DNA of 64,000 nt, from contig NZ_LMFH01000006.1 of assembly GCF_001427225.1 (NCBI RefSeq), positions 1 through 64,000 of the forward strand, read 5' to 3'. Made by a program: the position numbers and the translations under genes. The notes beneath the pieces were generated by a model. It made no database searches. It saw nothing but the letters and a program-made list of their open reading frames with translations, and was not told the origin of the DNA. Shown here one piece after another: positions 52,687 through 63,250 of this stretch. How positions within the stretch are numbered: position 1 is the first letter of the stretch; every line of letters begins with the position of its first letter. Source of the stretch: Lysobacter sp. Root494. Lineage in GTDB: Bacteria > Pseudomonadota > Gammaproteobacteria > Xanthomonadales > Xanthomonadaceae.

Positions 52687-53013
52687 TCAGGCAAAGTCGC
52701 CGTTGCGGGCGAGGCTTTCGCCGCGATGATGGTCGACGATCTTTTCCTTGTGCTTGACCAGCAGGCGATCGAGCTTGTCTGCAAGCAGGTCGATCGCGGC
52801 GTACATGTCGATCGCGGCGGCGTCGGCGTGGAGCACGCGGCCGGCGATGGTGACGGTGGCTTCGGCCCGGTGATCGGGTTTGTCGAGCCTCAGCTGGGTA
52901 CGCACATCGAAGGGTTGGTCGAAATGCCGTTGCAATCGCTCGAGCTTGCTTTCGACGTAGTCCCGGAGCGCGTTGGTGACTTCGATCTGCTGGCCATAGG
53001 TTTCGATACGCAT
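52687..53013 (-). CDS. hpf: ribosome hibernation promoting factor (HPF/RaiA family, short form)
   Basis: The 108 residues begin [20 protein letters not shown] and continue [40 protein letters not shown] and [20 protein letters not shown]. This is the short HPF type that binds the 30S decoding region in stationary phase. GAGG sits upstream of the start codon at 53013. It follows rpoN by 183 bp, a classical arrangement. I find no sigma-54 -24/-12 pair in that gap. Confidence 0.96.
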   Translation of the reverse strand: MRIETYGQQIEVTNALRDYVESKLERLQRHFDQPFDVRTQLRLDKPDHRAEATVTIAGRVLHADAAAIDMYAAIDLLADKLDRLLVKHKEKIVDHHRGESLARNGDFA

Positions 53014-53196
53014 CGTTGACCTCCTCACGTCACTGGCTTCGGGTGAGTCCATTCAACGCCTCTTTCCGGTGAATGGCAATGCGACGTAAGGCGGGGGAAA
53101 AGATGGCCGAAAAATATCGTTATTCGACACACCTGAAGCCATCAAGTTGGCCTTTGACGGTTTCAATTCCAACCGTGTGGCTGGGTGCAGCGAGCG

Positions 53197-54633
53197 TCAC
53201 ATCCGCACGCGATCCTGCGAAGACGGGATGCTCATGGCCTCGCGGTACTTCGCCACCGTCCGTCGAGCCACAGGAACGCCGGTCGCCTTGAGCGACTCGG
53301 CAAGCCGTGCGTCGGACAGCGGCTTGCGCGGGTTCTCGGCTTCGATCAGCTGGCGGATCATGGCCTGGATGGCCGTGCTGGAGGCCTCGCCGCCGGTCCC
53401 GGTGTCGATGCCGGAGGCGAAGAAGGAGCGCAGCGGAATGGTGCCGCGCGGGGTGCGCGCATATTTGCGCGCGACTGCGCGCGAGACGGTCGATTCGTGC
53501 AGGCCGATTTCGGCGGCGACTTCACGCAGGGTGAGCGGACGCAGCGCGCTGTCGCCGAACTCGAGGAAGGCCGCCTGTTGACGCAACAGGCAGCGCATTA
53601 CCTTGAGCAGGGTGTCGCCGCGCGCTTCCAGGCTCTTGAGCAGCCAGCGCGCTTCCTGCAGGTGGCCGCGAAGATAGTGCGCGTCGGATGCGCTGGCGTG
53701 GCGGATCATGCCCTCGTAGCCGCGATGGATGCTGATGCGTGGCCGCATGCTGTCGGCGAGCGTGACGCGCCACAGGCCGTGCTGTCGCCAGATGACGACA
53801 TCGGGCGCCACGTAGGTGTCGTTGGTTATGGCACCAATCTGCAGTCCGGGCTTCGGATCGAGCGAGCGCAGCAGCTGCACGGCGGTTTCGACTTCGCAAG
53901 GGTCCAGCTTGAGTTCGGCGGCGATGCCCGCAACGCCGACCTTGGGCAGGCGCTCGAGCGGACCGTTGGCCAGCGTGTGCGCCAGGGCCCTGCCGGGCGT
54001 GTTGCCAGGCAGCGTGGCGAGCTGCAGTCCCAGGCATTCGCCGAGCGTGCGTGCGCCGACGCCCGCGGGATCGAAGCGCTGTACCTGGTGCAGCACCATG
54101 AGGATCTCGTCCGGCTCGGCACGAATGTCGGCGCTCAATGTTTCGGCGATGGCTTCGAGGGAATCCCGCAGGTAACCGTCGTCCTCGATTGCCTCGATCA
54201 GCGTGACGGCGATGAGGCGATCGCGTTGCGACAGCGGGCTCAGGTGCAGCTGCCACAGCAGGTGGTCCTGCAGCGTTTCGCTCTCGGCGACCTGTTCGGC
54301 GCCAGGCATCTCATCATCGGCATCGGCGGGGCCGGTGCGTTCGTACCAGGTTTCGCCATCGCCGGGACCCCAGTCGGCCTCGGCGGGCGCGAGTGTTTCG
54401 GTTTCGTAGCGGTCTTCGGTCTGCGCGGTAGTGCTGGTGCCATCGGCGTGACTGGCGTCGGCTTCGACGGACACGCTGGATTCGGTCCAATCCAGCAACG
54501 GGTTGGTTTCGACCGCCTGCGCGATTTCGACTTCCAGTTCCGCCGCGGACAGCTGCAGCAGCCGGATGGCCTGCCGCAATTGCGGCGTCATCACCAGCTG
54601 CTGTCCTAGCGTGGCCTGGAGGCGGGGTTTCAT
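53197..54633 (-). CDS. rpoN: RNA polymerase sigma-54 factor
   Basis: RpoN directs transcription of enhancer-dependent promoters (nitrogen, flagellar, pilus genes). The 478 residues from ATG 54633 begin MKPRLQATLGQQLVMTPQLR, the Q-rich region I. An acidic region II (about 45-120) follows. The core-binding and helix-turn-helix part has REVAAEIGLHESTVSRAVAR, and the RpoN box is present as VARRTVAKYRE near the end. No good ribosome-binding site precedes the start. It follows lptB by 126 bp. Confidence 0.97.
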   Translation of the reverse strand: MKPRLQATLGQQLVMTPQLRQAIRLLQLSAAELEVEIAQAVETNPLLDWTESSVSVEADASHADGTSTTAQTEDRYETETLAPAEADWGPGDGETWYERTGPADADDEMPGAEQVAESETLQDHLLWQLHLSPLSQRDRLIAVTLIEAIEDDGYLRDSLEAIAETLSADIRAEPDEILMVLHQVQRFDPAGVGARTLGECLGLQLATLPGNTPGRALAHTLANGPLERLPKVGVAGIAAELKLDPCEVETAVQLLRSLDPKPGLQIGAITNDTYVAPDVVIWRQHGLWRVTLADSMRPRISIHRGYEGMIRHASASDAHYLRGHLQEARWLLKSLEARGDTLLKVMRCLLRQQAAFLEFGDSALRPLTLREVAAEIGLHESTVSRAVARKYARTPRGTIPLRSFFASGIDTGTGGEASSTAIQAMIRQLIEAENPRKPLSDARLAESLKATGVPVARRTVAKYREAMSIPSSQDRVRM

Positions 54634-54759
54634 AAGGAGTTCGTACGGATTCTGGCGGGACCGGCGGCCGATGCGCCGGGAACGCCATTCCATCATGCAC
54701 GCCGGGGCGCGAAGCGTCGATCCTGCCTGTTCAGTCCGGAAGTGTTTCCGGAACCGGAG

Positions 54760-55479
54760 TCACAGGCGGAACGTGTCGCCCAGATAGACGCGGCGCACGT
54801 CGGGATTCGACAGCAGCGCGTCGGGCGAACCCTGCGCGAGCACGGCGCCTTCGTTGAGGATGTAGGCGCGGTCGCAGATGCCGAGCGTCTCGCGCACGTT
54901 GTGATCGGTGATCAGCACGCCGATGCCGCGGTTCTTGAGATGCCGCACGATGCGCTGGATCTCGCCAACCGAAATGGGATCGACGCCGGCGAAAGGCTCG
55001 TCGAGCAGCATCAGGCGCGGCTTCGCGGCGAGCGCGCGAGCGATCTCCACGCGGCGGCGTTCGCCGCCCGACAGGCTCGCGCCGATCTGGTCGGCCACGT
55101 GCGTGATCTGCAGTTCGTCCAGCAGGCTGGCGAGTTCCTTTTCGATGCCGGCCTTGTCCAGGTCCTCGCGCAGTTCGAGCACCAGGCGGATGTTGTCGGC
55201 CACGCTGAGCTTGCGGAACACCGATGGTTCCTGCGGCAGGTAGCCGACGCCGTGCTTGGCGCGCGCGTACATCGGTTCGGCGGTGATGTCCTTGCCATCG
55301 AGGACGATCTGTCCGGCATCGGCGGGCACGAGCCCCACGATCATGTAGAAGCAGGTGGTCTTGCCGGCGCCGTTCGGGCCGAGCAGGCCGACGACTTCGC
55401 CGGCTTCGAGCGTCAGGGCGAAATCGCGTACGACTTCCCGCGAACGATAGGCCTTGCGCAGGCCCTTGGCCGCCAGCAT
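54760..55479 (-). CDS. lptB: LPS export ABC transporter ATP-binding protein LptB
   Basis: LptB powers extraction of lipopolysaccharide from the inner membrane together with LptF and LptG. The 239 residues hold Walker [21 protein letters not shown], the Q-loop [20 protein letters not shown], signature [20 protein letters not shown], Walker [21 protein letters not shown] and the switch His in [12 protein letters not shown]. Its start codon shares one base with the lptA stop. Confidence 0.97.
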   Translation of the reverse strand: MLAAKGLRKAYRSREVVRDFALTLEAGEVVGLLGPNGAGKTTCFYMIVGLVPADAGQIVLDGKDITAEPMYARAKHGVGYLPQEPSVFRKLSVADNIRLVLELREDLDKAGIEKELASLLDELQITHVADQIGASLSGGERRRVEIARALAAKPRLMLLDEPFAGVDPISVGEIQRIVRHLKNRGIGVLITDHNVRETLGICDRAYILNEGAVLAQGSPDALLSNPDVRRVYLGDTFRL

Positions 55480-56036
55480 CAGTTCGTTCCCTTCTTGGGA
55501 GCGGGCTTGGCAGGCGCCGGCGCGGCGCGGCGCGGCTGGATGGTCATCTTGACCCGGCCGGTGCTGTCGGAGCTGCTGTTCACCATGCCGGTCTTCATGT
55601 TGTAGACCACGCGCGGGCCGGAGAGGCTGCCGCGCGGCTGCTGGATCCTGACGTCGCCGGTAAAGACGACGACTTCGGTAGTGAGGTCGTAGTCGACGCG
55701 GCCAGCCGTGGCATTCATGGGCGTTCCATCGTCGAGTTGCTGGCTGAGTTTCACCGGGCCGCCGACGAGTACCGCGCGGACCGGATCGCCGCCCCGGGTC
55801 GTGATCGTGGCAGTGCTGGCTTCGATCTTCAGCGAGCCCTGTGAGATGTTGACGCCCTGGGAGAGCACGGTCGGCGTGCGGTCGTCGAGCGCGCCGCTGG
55901 AATTGCCCGCATCGATGTCCATCGCCTGGTTGCGATCCGAGGAACGCGCCCACGCACCGGGCGCCGCCAGCATGAGCAACGTGCCTGCGCCAACCAGGAG
56001 AGCGGCGGCAAGGGGCTTAGCGGGCAGTGGGGACAT
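55479..56036 (-). CDS. lptA: LPS transport periplasmic protein LptA
   Basis: LptA forms the periplasmic bridge that carries LPS to the outer membrane. The 185 residues start with a signal peptide (cleavage near GAWA, residue 30). The OstA-type beta-jellyroll follows: [40 protein letters not shown] and [18 protein letters not shown]. The C terminus is a short P/A/K-rich tail. It overlaps lptC by 20 bp and lptB by one base. Confidence 0.94.
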   Translation of the reverse strand: MSPLPAKPLAAALLVGAGTLLMLAAPGAWARSSDRNQAMDIDAGNSSGALDDRTPTVLSQGVNISQGSLKIEASTATITTRGGDPVRAVLVGGPVKLSQQLDDGTPMNATAGRVDYDLTTEVVVFTGDVRIQQPRGSLSGPRVVYNMKTGMVNSSSDSTGRVKMTIQPRRAAPAPAKPAPKKGTN

Positions 56037-56586
56037 AGCGGTGGTGAACCTCGGACTTGAACGAGTAGCGCTTGCTGGCCAGGTCCAGCTTGAGGCCGCG
56101 GCCGGTCAGTATAGAGCCCGGTTGGGTGATCACGACCTTGCCCGGAGATGCGGCATGGCGTGTGTCCGGGTAAACATTCAGTTGCTGCGTGGCCATGGTC
56201 GTTGCCGGTCCGGTCAGGCCCGAGCTGACGGCGTTTACATCGCCGCGCAGGCGCAGTTCGTCGCCTTCGCTGCTGACCCAGCCGTTTTTCGCGCGCACTT
56301 CCCAGGCATCGTTGCCGGTGCCTGCTCCCGGCGGAATCAGGAACAGCGGCGTCGCCACGTCCATCGTTTTCTTGTCAGGATCGCGGGCCAGTCGCGGCGC
56401 GCGCAAGGTGAAGGACTCGCGACCCTGCGGATTCAACGACGTGAGTTCGAAGTCGATCAGCACATAGTCCGCGCGTGCGGCGACGCCGGTCGGCGCGGTT
56501 TCCTTGCTGCGCTGGGTCCAGACCGACCAGCCACTCGCGATGGCTCCCGCCAGCAACAGCACCGTCACGATCGCGCGCCAGTTCAT
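56017..56586 (-). CDS. lptC: LPS export system protein LptC
   Basis: LptC is a bitopic inner-membrane protein that passes LPS from LptBFG to LptA. From ATG 56586 it has 189 residues with one N-terminal membrane helix (about 5-24) and a periplasmic jellyroll: DYVLIDFELTSLNPQGRESF, TLRAPRLARDPDKKTMDVAT, VSSEGDELRLRGDVNAVSS and [20 protein letters not shown]. It overlaps kdsC by four bases (ATGA) and lptA by 20 bp. Confidence 0.95.
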   Translation of the reverse strand: MNWRAIVTVLLLAGAIASGWSVWTQRSKETAPTGVAARADYVLIDFELTSLNPQGRESFTLRAPRLARDPDKKTMDVATPLFLIPPGAGTGNDAWEVRAKNGWVSSEGDELRLRGDVNAVSSGLTGPATTMATQQLNVYPDTRHAASPGKVVITQPGSILTGRGLKLDLASKRYSFKSEVHHRYVPTAR

Positions 56587-57161
56587 GCCTTGCCCTCGAT
56601 GCGTTCTCCCTGCAGGCGGGTGACTTCGGCCAGCAATGTATCGGCATGTCCCTGCGCTGCGAGCAGCAGGTCGCAGAACTCGCGCGCGGCACCGTGCCCC
56701 GCGCGGATGCTCGTGCGCCAGTGCACGCGTTCGCGCACCCATGGATGTGCGCTACCGGGAGCGACGGACAATCCGACCTGCGACATCACTCGCAGGTCGG
56801 GCAAGTCGTCGCCCATGAAGGCGACTTCGTCGAGGGTGATGCCCAGCCGTGCTGCAATTTCCTGCACGCAGGCGAGTTTGTCCTTGACCGCCGTATGCGC
56901 TTCCAGGCCCAGTTCGGTCGCGCGCTGTTCGGCGATCACACTGGCGCGTGCAGTAACGAAGGCCACGGCGATGCCCGACTTGCGCAGCAGCACCAGTCCC
57001 TGCCCGTCGTGAACGTGGAAGGCCTTGAGCTCGACGCCTTGGCTGTCGAAGAACAGGCGCCCATCGGTCAACGTGCCGTCGACGTCGAAGCACGCGAGCC
57101 GCACGCGGGACGCGCGCTCGCGGATGTCGGCCGGATAGTCGTTGAGATGGTTGTAGGGCAT
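56583..57161 (-). CDS. kdsC: 3-deoxy-D-manno-octulosonate 8-phosphate phosphatase
   Basis: KdsC is a HAD phosphatase that produces free KDO for LPS. The 192 residues carry motif I LACFDVDGTLTDGRLFFDSQ (Asp nucleophile), motif II IAVAFVTARASVIAEQRATE, the lysine in TAVKDKLACVQEIA and motif IV VAFMGDDLPDLRVMSQVGLS. The start is at ATG 57161. It lies 51 bp after kdsD and overlaps lptC. Confidence 0.96.
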   Translation of the reverse strand: MPYNHLNDYPADIRERASRVRLACFDVDGTLTDGRLFFDSQGVELKAFHVHDGQGLVLLRKSGIAVAFVTARASVIAEQRATELGLEAHTAVKDKLACVQEIAARLGITLDEVAFMGDDLPDLRVMSQVGLSVAPGSAHPWVRERVHWRTSIRAGHGAAREFCDLLLAAQGHADTLLAEVTRLQGERIEGKA

Positions 57162-57212
57162 AGGCCGGATCGTTGTCGTTGATTCGATGCGAGTGAAGAA
57201 CGGCGGTAGCCG

Positions 57213-58229
57213 TTAGACCACCCGCGCCCGCAACAGGTCATGAATGTTCAGCGCACCCACGACGCGATGGTCCGCGTCGATCACGAGCAGGCCACCGATC
57301 TTGTGCGCTTCCATCAACTGCGCAGCTTCGACCGCGAGCGCATCGGAACCGATCGTCTTGGGCGAGCGCGTCATCACATCGGCGATGCGTGTATTGCGCA
57401 CGTCCACATTGCTGTCGTCGAGCGCGCGACGCAGGTCGCCGTCGGTGAACAGTCCAAGCAACCTGTCTTCGCCATCGACGATCGCGGTCATGCCCAGGCG
57501 CTTGCGGCTCATCTCGACGAGCGCTTCGCTCAGGGTGGCATCGGCGCCCACGCGCGGCACGTCGGCGCCCGCGTGCATTACGTCGGAAATGTGCAGCAGC
57601 AGGCGGCGGCCCAGCGCGCCGGCCGGGTGCGAGCGGGCGAAGTCGTCGGCGGTGAAGCCGCGGGCTTCCAGCAGGGCGACGGCCAGCGCGTCACCCATCG
57701 CCAGCGAGGCGGTAGTGCTCGAGGTCGGGGCGAGATCGAGCGGGCAGGCTTCGGCAGGCACGCTTACGTCGAGGTGCACGTCGGCTTCGCGCGCGAGCGA
57801 GGAATTCGCGCGGCCGGTCATCGCGATCAGCTTGTTGCCCTGGCGGCGCAGCACCGGCAGCAGCAGCAGGATCTCGTCGCTCTCGCCCGAATACGACAGG
57901 GCGAGCACGACGTCGGCGTCGGTGATCATGCCCAGGTCGCCGTGCGCGGCCTCGCCGGGGTGCACGTAGAAGGCGGGCGTGCCGGTCGAAGCCAGCGTAG
58001 CGGCGATCTTGCGGGCGATGTGGCCGGACTTGCCCATGCCGGTGCAGACCACGCGGCCGCGGGTGTCGAGCACCAGCCGGCATGCCGCGCTGAAATCACC
58101 GTCAAGGCGCGCGGCCACGGCGGTCAGTGCCTGCGCTTCGATCTCGAAGACACGGCGGCCGCTGTCCGCAAGCGCGTTGCTGGAGTCGGGAGGGGAGGTG
58201 GGCGAAGTCGCCATTTCGGACATTGCCAT
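57213..58229 (-). CDS. kdsD: D-arabinose-5-phosphate isomerase
   Basis: KdsD converts ribulose 5-phosphate to arabinose 5-phosphate, the first step of KDO synthesis. The 338 residues have an SIS domain (GRVVCTGMGKSGHIARKIAA, FYVHPGEAAHGDLGMITDAD, VLALSYSGESDEI, PTSSTTASLAMGDALAVALL) and two CBS domains (about 210-335). The active-site histidine is in the FARSHPAGALGRRLL segment. It heads the minus-strand LPS/rpoN/PTS cluster and is divergent from the ibaG gene. ATG 58223 or 58214 are alternative starts. Confidence 0.96.
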   Translation of the reverse strand: MAMSEMATSPTSPPDSSNALADSGRRVFEIEAQALTAVAARLDGDFSAACRLVLDTRGRVVCTGMGKSGHIARKIAATLASTGTPAFYVHPGEAAHGDLGMITDADVVLALSYSGESDEILLLLPVLRRQGNKLIAMTGRANSSLAREADVHLDVSVPAEACPLDLAPTSSTTASLAMGDALAVALLEARGFTADDFARSHPAGALGRRLLLHISDVMHAGADVPRVGADATLSEALVEMSRKRLGMTAIVDGEDRLLGLFTDGDLRRALDDSNVDVRNTRIADVMTRSPKTIGSDALAVEAAQLMEAHKIGGLLVIDADHRVVGALNIHDLLRARVV

Positions 58230-58330
58230 TTAAGGCCGGGGGGCTTTCCGTTAGGCTAATCCATTCATTTTATGCGCAAAGTGCCGTGCGATGCCCGCAC
58301 GGTGCCGCCGCAACGACGGAACAGACCGAA

Positions 58331-59837
<1,507 letters not shown>

Positions 59838-59866
59838 GTAGTGGCCAGCGTGCGTTTTGCGCACGT
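59838..59866 (+). repeat. GTAG-headed REP, first of an inverted pair
   Basis: GTAG at 59838-59841, directly after the murA stop codon, is followed by TGGCCAG and the stem CGTGCG (59849-59854), TTTTG, CGCACG (59860-59865). Confidence 0.65.
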
Positions 59867-59881
59867 GCTGTCGCATGTCAC

Positions 59882-59900
59882 CGTGCGTATCGCACGCTAC
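59882..59900 (-). repeat. GTAG-headed REP, second of an inverted pair
   Basis: Read on the minus strand this is GTAG, CGTGCG, ATA, CGCACG. Together with the copy at 59838-59866 it forms an inverted REP pair (REPIN-like) between murA and the convergent DUF3108 genes. Confidence 0.75.
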
Positions 59901-59901
59901 G

Positions 59902-59926
59902 AAAAAGCCCCGCAGTGCGGGCTTTC
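59902..59926 (-). terminator. bidirectional terminator between murA and the DUF3108 genes
   Basis: An AAAGCCC/GGGCTTT stem, extended by GC pairs with one bulged C, is flanked by A and T runs. On the minus strand it ends in five T residues, so it is strongest for the DUF3108 genes, and it can also end murA transcription. Confidence 0.85.
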
Positions 59927-59944
59927 TGTTCCTGCGAATCGCGC

Positions 59945-60649
59945 TCAGCGCAGTGCGGTCAGGCGCAGGTCCATCTCGTCCTGCCCGCCCTTGCGGCGCA
60001 GGATGCGCACCGGCGCAGGCATCCCATCGACGACCCAAACAAGTTCCTGCTTGTCGCCATCGACCCGGATGACCTTGGTCGCCTGGCGCGCCTTGCCGGC
60101 GATGGTGATCGATTCCTTGCCGCTCACCTGGTAGTTCAGCTGCTTGACGCGTCCGTCGTCGACCATGCGATACCGCAGCGGCTTGCCCGCGGCGACGTCG
60201 CGGGCAAGCGCGAGATTGATCAGCATCGCATCGAGATCGCCGTTCAGCAGTTTCACCGGTCCGGCGCGATCGGCCTTCACGTCGCCCGTCCAGCGCGCTT
60301 CGCCGCGCGACCAGTCGTAGATCGCGTTCTTCTGCTTGCGCTTCACCAGCAGCGCCGAGGTGTCGCTGTTCGAAATCGGGCGCCACTGTCCATTGCTGTC
60401 TTCGAAGACGGTTGTCTGGTTGAGGTTGGCCATTGAGCCGCCGATGTCGAGGCTGTAGCGCCAGCGGTTGCCGCCGGTCTGGGCCAGCACCATGCGGCCG
60501 ATGCCCTGTACGCCGAGGTAGTTCGCCTGGTATTCGGCAGTGAACGGCTTGATCTCGCCGGCCGCGGATGCAGCGGCGCTCGCCAGCACCAGGGCGGCGG
60601 CCGTAAGCCAGGTCTTCAGCGATTTCATGGGGGTCATCTTCATCATCAT
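59945..60649 (-). CDS. periplasmic DUF3108 protein (second of a tandem pair)
   Basis: The protein has up to 234 residues with a signal peptide ending near ASAAG (residue 31); the exact start among clustered methionines (MMMKMTPMK) is uncertain. The mature part is DUF3108: PFTAEYQANYLGVQGIGRMV, YSLDIGGSMANLNQTTVFED, EARWTGDVKADRAGPVKLLN and LVWVVDGMPAPVRILRR. The domain is beta-rich with no settled function. Its upstream paralogue overlaps it by four bases (ATGA), so they are co-translated. It is the last gene of the purM-purN-DUF3108-DUF3108 run. Confidence 0.9.
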   Translation of the reverse strand: MMMKMTPMKSLKTWLTAAALVLASAAASAAGEIKPFTAEYQANYLGVQGIGRMVLAQTGGNRWRYSLDIGGSMANLNQTTVFEDSNGQWRPISNSDTSALLVKRKQKNAIYDWSRGEARWTGDVKADRAGPVKLLNGDLDAMLINLALARDVAAGKPLRYRMVDDGRVKQLNYQVSGKESITIAGKARQATKVIRVDGDKQELVWVVDGMPAPVRILRRKGGQDEMDLRLTALR

Positions 60650-61395
60650 TGCGCTCCCTTGTACTCCACCAGGCGCAGGTCGTACTTGTCCTCGCCGTTT
60701 TCACGCTGCAGAAGGCGAACCGGCGTCGGCACGCCATCCACCACCCAGATCACCGTTTCCTCGTTGCCCGCCTGCGCGCGTGTCACGCGCATCGCGCTGT
60801 AGCTCAATTCGCCGATCTTCACGTCTTCGATCTGGCTGGAAACGTCATAGCGATGATCGCGAACGCGTCCGTCGTCGACGAAGCGGTATTGCAGGGACTG
60901 GCCCGGCTGCGCGTCGCGGATCACCGCCAGGTTGATCAGGAGGCCGCTCTGGTCGCCATCCTGCAGGGTAACCGGCACGCGTCGGGACTCCTTCACATCG
61001 CCGGTCCAGCGTCCCTGGTGCGTGCGCCAATCGTAGACACCCACGGTCTGCTTCTTCGTGAACACGGTCTTGCGCACGGTGCTCTGTGCCAGCGGCCGAT
61101 AACGGTTGCCCGCTACATCGAAGACGGTGCTCTGCTCCGCGGCAATCCCGGCCAGGCCTACCCAGCCGGTGCCCTTCATGTCGAGGTCCACGCGCCAGCG
61201 TCGTGCATCGTTCTTCACGACGCGCATCACCGCGTCGCCCAGTACGTGACCGTCCTTGAACACCTGGTATTGCGCGACGAACGGCTCGAGCGCGCGGGAT
61301 CCATGGCTGGCTTCAGTCGCGACGGGTGCAGCCGGTTCCGCCATCGCGGGGGCAGCCAGCAGCGCGACGGCGAAAAGAAGAATGCGAAACGTCAT
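60646..61395 (-). CDS. periplasmic DUF3108 protein (first of a tandem pair)
   Basis: The protein has 249 residues with a signal peptide (cleavage near APAMAEP, residue 19). It is parallel to its downstream neighbour along the whole length: PFVAQYQVFKDGHVLGDAVM, VDLDMKGTGWVGLAGIAAEQ, QGRWTGDVKESRRVPVTLQD, QYRFVDDGRVRDHRYDVSS and VIWVVDGVPTPVRLLQRENG. It starts four bases inside the end of purN (ATGA). Both paralogues probably face the periplasm. Their partners are unknown. Confidence 0.9.
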   Translation of the reverse strand: MTFRILLFAVALLAAPAMAEPAAPVATEASHGSRALEPFVAQYQVFKDGHVLGDAVMRVVKNDARRWRVDLDMKGTGWVGLAGIAAEQSTVFDVAGNRYRPLAQSTVRKTVFTKKQTVGVYDWRTHQGRWTGDVKESRRVPVTLQDGDQSGLLINLAVIRDAQPGQSLQYRFVDDGRVRDHRYDVSSQIEDVKIGELSYSAMRVTRAQAGNEETVIWVVDGVPTPVRLLQRENGEDKYDLRLVEYKGAQ

Positions 61396-62057
61396 GCGGG
61401 GAAGTCCTGGATCAGGCGGTTGCAGTCATCGAGTTGCAAGGGTGCGTGGAGCGGGCGTCTGCCGTAGTGCACGCCGCCGCTCTCCCATGTGATGCGACCC
61501 GTGGAGATTTCGCGGAGTGTCGCGACGAGCAGCGGGTGTTCGCGTTGCAGTACCCGCTCGGCGAGGCGCGCCACATCGTCGTCGGCTTCGATTGCAACAC
61601 GCGCCTGCGCGATGACCGGCCCGCCGTCGAGTTCCGGCGTCACGTAATGCACGCTGGCGCCATGCATGCGAACACCAGCGTCGAGCGCCTGCTGATGCGT
61701 GCGCAGGCCCTTGAACTCGGGCAACAGCGAGGGATGGATGTTGATCATGCGGCCGATCCGTGCAGCGACGGCGGCGTCGCTGATCAGGCGCATATATCCG
61801 GCACAGACGATGAGATCGGGCTGAACTGCGTCGACCAGGCTGAACAGGTGTTCATCGAATTCGCTACGTGAGGCGAAACCGCGTGGCGACAGCGGCCGCG
61901 CTTCGACGCCGGCATCGCGCGCATGCGCCAGTGCCGGCGCATCGGCCTTGTCCGAAAACACGCCCACGACTTGCGCATCGAGTTCACCGCGTGTGATGGC
62001 ATCGAGAATGGCCAGCAGGTTGCTGCCGCGGCCGGAAGCGAGGACGGCGAGGCGCAT
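61392..62057 (-). CDS. purN: phosphoribosylglycinamide formyltransferase
   Basis: PurN formylates GAR with 10-formyl-tetrahydrofolate in purine synthesis. The 221 residues from ATG 62057 show RLAVLASGRGSNLLAILDAI, the folate-site segment INIHPSLLPEFKGLRTHQQA with the catalytic Asn and His, and GASVHYVTPELDGGPVIAQA with the catalytic Asp. The purM gene ends 19 bp upstream. The overlap with the DUF3108 gene is four bases. Confidence 0.96.
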   Translation of the reverse strand: MRLAVLASGRGSNLLAILDAITRGELDAQVVGVFSDKADAPALAHARDAGVEARPLSPRGFASRSEFDEHLFSLVDAVQPDLIVCAGYMRLISDAAVAARIGRMINIHPSLLPEFKGLRTHQQALDAGVRMHGASVHYVTPELDGGPVIAQARVAIEADDDVARLAERVLQREHPLLVATLREISTGRITWESGGVHYGRRPLHAPLQLDDCNRLIQDFPA

Positions 62058-62076
62058 CAGCGACGACAACGACCGA

Positions 62077-63105
62077 TCAACTGATGCGCAAACGGTTGTC
62101 GCTGCCCGCGGTGACCTGGCCGATCTGCCAGTGCGCCAGGCCGAGCCGATCGAGATCGGCGTTGATCGCGGCGACATCCGCCGGCGCGACCATCAGTACG
62201 AAGCCGATGCCGCAGTTGAACGTGCGCCACATCTCCTCGCGCGGCACGTTGCCTTCGCGCTGCAGCCAGTCGAACACCGGCGGCAGTGGCCATGACGACG
62301 TGTCGATCTCGAGTCCGAGCGATTTCGGTACGACGCGGATGATCTTTTCCACCAGCGCGCCACCGGTGACGTGCGCCATCGCGTGGATGTCGTGCTTAGC
62401 CAGCAGTTCGAGCACGGGCTTCACGTAGATGCGCGTGGGTTCCATCAGTGCATCGGCCAGTTTCACGCCGCCAACGTCGAGGTCCAGAGGATTGCCCGCA
62501 CGCGCGAGGATCTTGCGGATCAGCGAATAGCCATTGGAATGCGGACCGCTCGACGCGATGCCGATCAGCACGTCACCCTGCTGCACACGGCTGCCGTCGA
62601 GCAGGTTCGCCTTTTCGACCGCGCCGACAGTGAATCCGGCGAGGTCGTATTCCCCCGGCGGATACATGTCGGGCATTTCGGCCGTTTCGCCGCCGATCAG
62701 CGCACAACCGGCGATTTCGCAGCCCTTGGCGATGCCGCCGACGACATCGACCGTGGTGGCGACATCGAGCTTGCCGGTGGCGAAGTAGTCGAGGAAGAAC
62801 AGCGGCTCGGCGCCCTGCACCAGCACGTCGTTCACGCACATCGCGACCAGGTCGATGCCGATCGTGTCGTGGCGGTTGAGCTGCTTGGCCAGGATCAGCT
62901 TGGTGCCCACGCCGTCGGTGCCCGACACCAGCACCGGTTCCTTGTACTTGCCGGAGAGGTCGAAGAGGCCGCCGAAGCCGCCAATGCCGCCGCCGAGGAC
63001 TTCCGGGCGCAGCGTCCGCCGGATCGCGGGCTTGATGCGTTCGACGACTTCATTGCCTGCGTCGATGTCGACGCCGGCGTCACGGTAGGTCATCGGTGTG
63101 GGCAT
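62077..63105 (-). CDS. purM: phosphoribosylformylglycinamidine cyclo-ligase
   Basis: PurM closes the imidazole ring to give AIR. From ATG 63105 it has 342 residues (ATG 63093 is the alternative). Segments are [80 protein letters not shown] and [16 protein letters not shown]. It belongs to the ATP-grasp-unrelated PurM/PurL fold. It heads a run of four minus-strand genes and is divergent from the DUF2066 gene, with 145 bp between them. Confidence 0.97.
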   Translation of the reverse strand: MPTPMTYRDAGVDIDAGNEVVERIKPAIRRTLRPEVLGGGIGGFGGLFDLSGKYKEPVLVSGTDGVGTKLILAKQLNRHDTIGIDLVAMCVNDVLVQGAEPLFFLDYFATGKLDVATTVDVVGGIAKGCEIAGCALIGGETAEMPDMYPPGEYDLAGFTVGAVEKANLLDGSRVQQGDVLIGIASSGPHSNGYSLIRKILARAGNPLDLDVGGVKLADALMEPTRIYVKPVLELLAKHDIHAMAHVTGGALVEKIIRVVPKSLGLEIDTSSWPLPPVFDWLQREGNVPREEMWRTFNCGIGFVLMVAPADVAAINADLDRLGLAHWQIGQVTAGSDNRLRIS

Positions 63106-63250
63106 CGGTCCAGAAGCGGGCGGGGTAGAGTTGGTCACAAGGGCGTCGCGGGGCGGAAGAACGGCGATTTTACCAGCCGTGACCGCTGCGAATGGACGTC
63201 TCACCGCCCGTGGGGCACCATTTCGGCAGCTTCATCGACCAGGGACAGCA

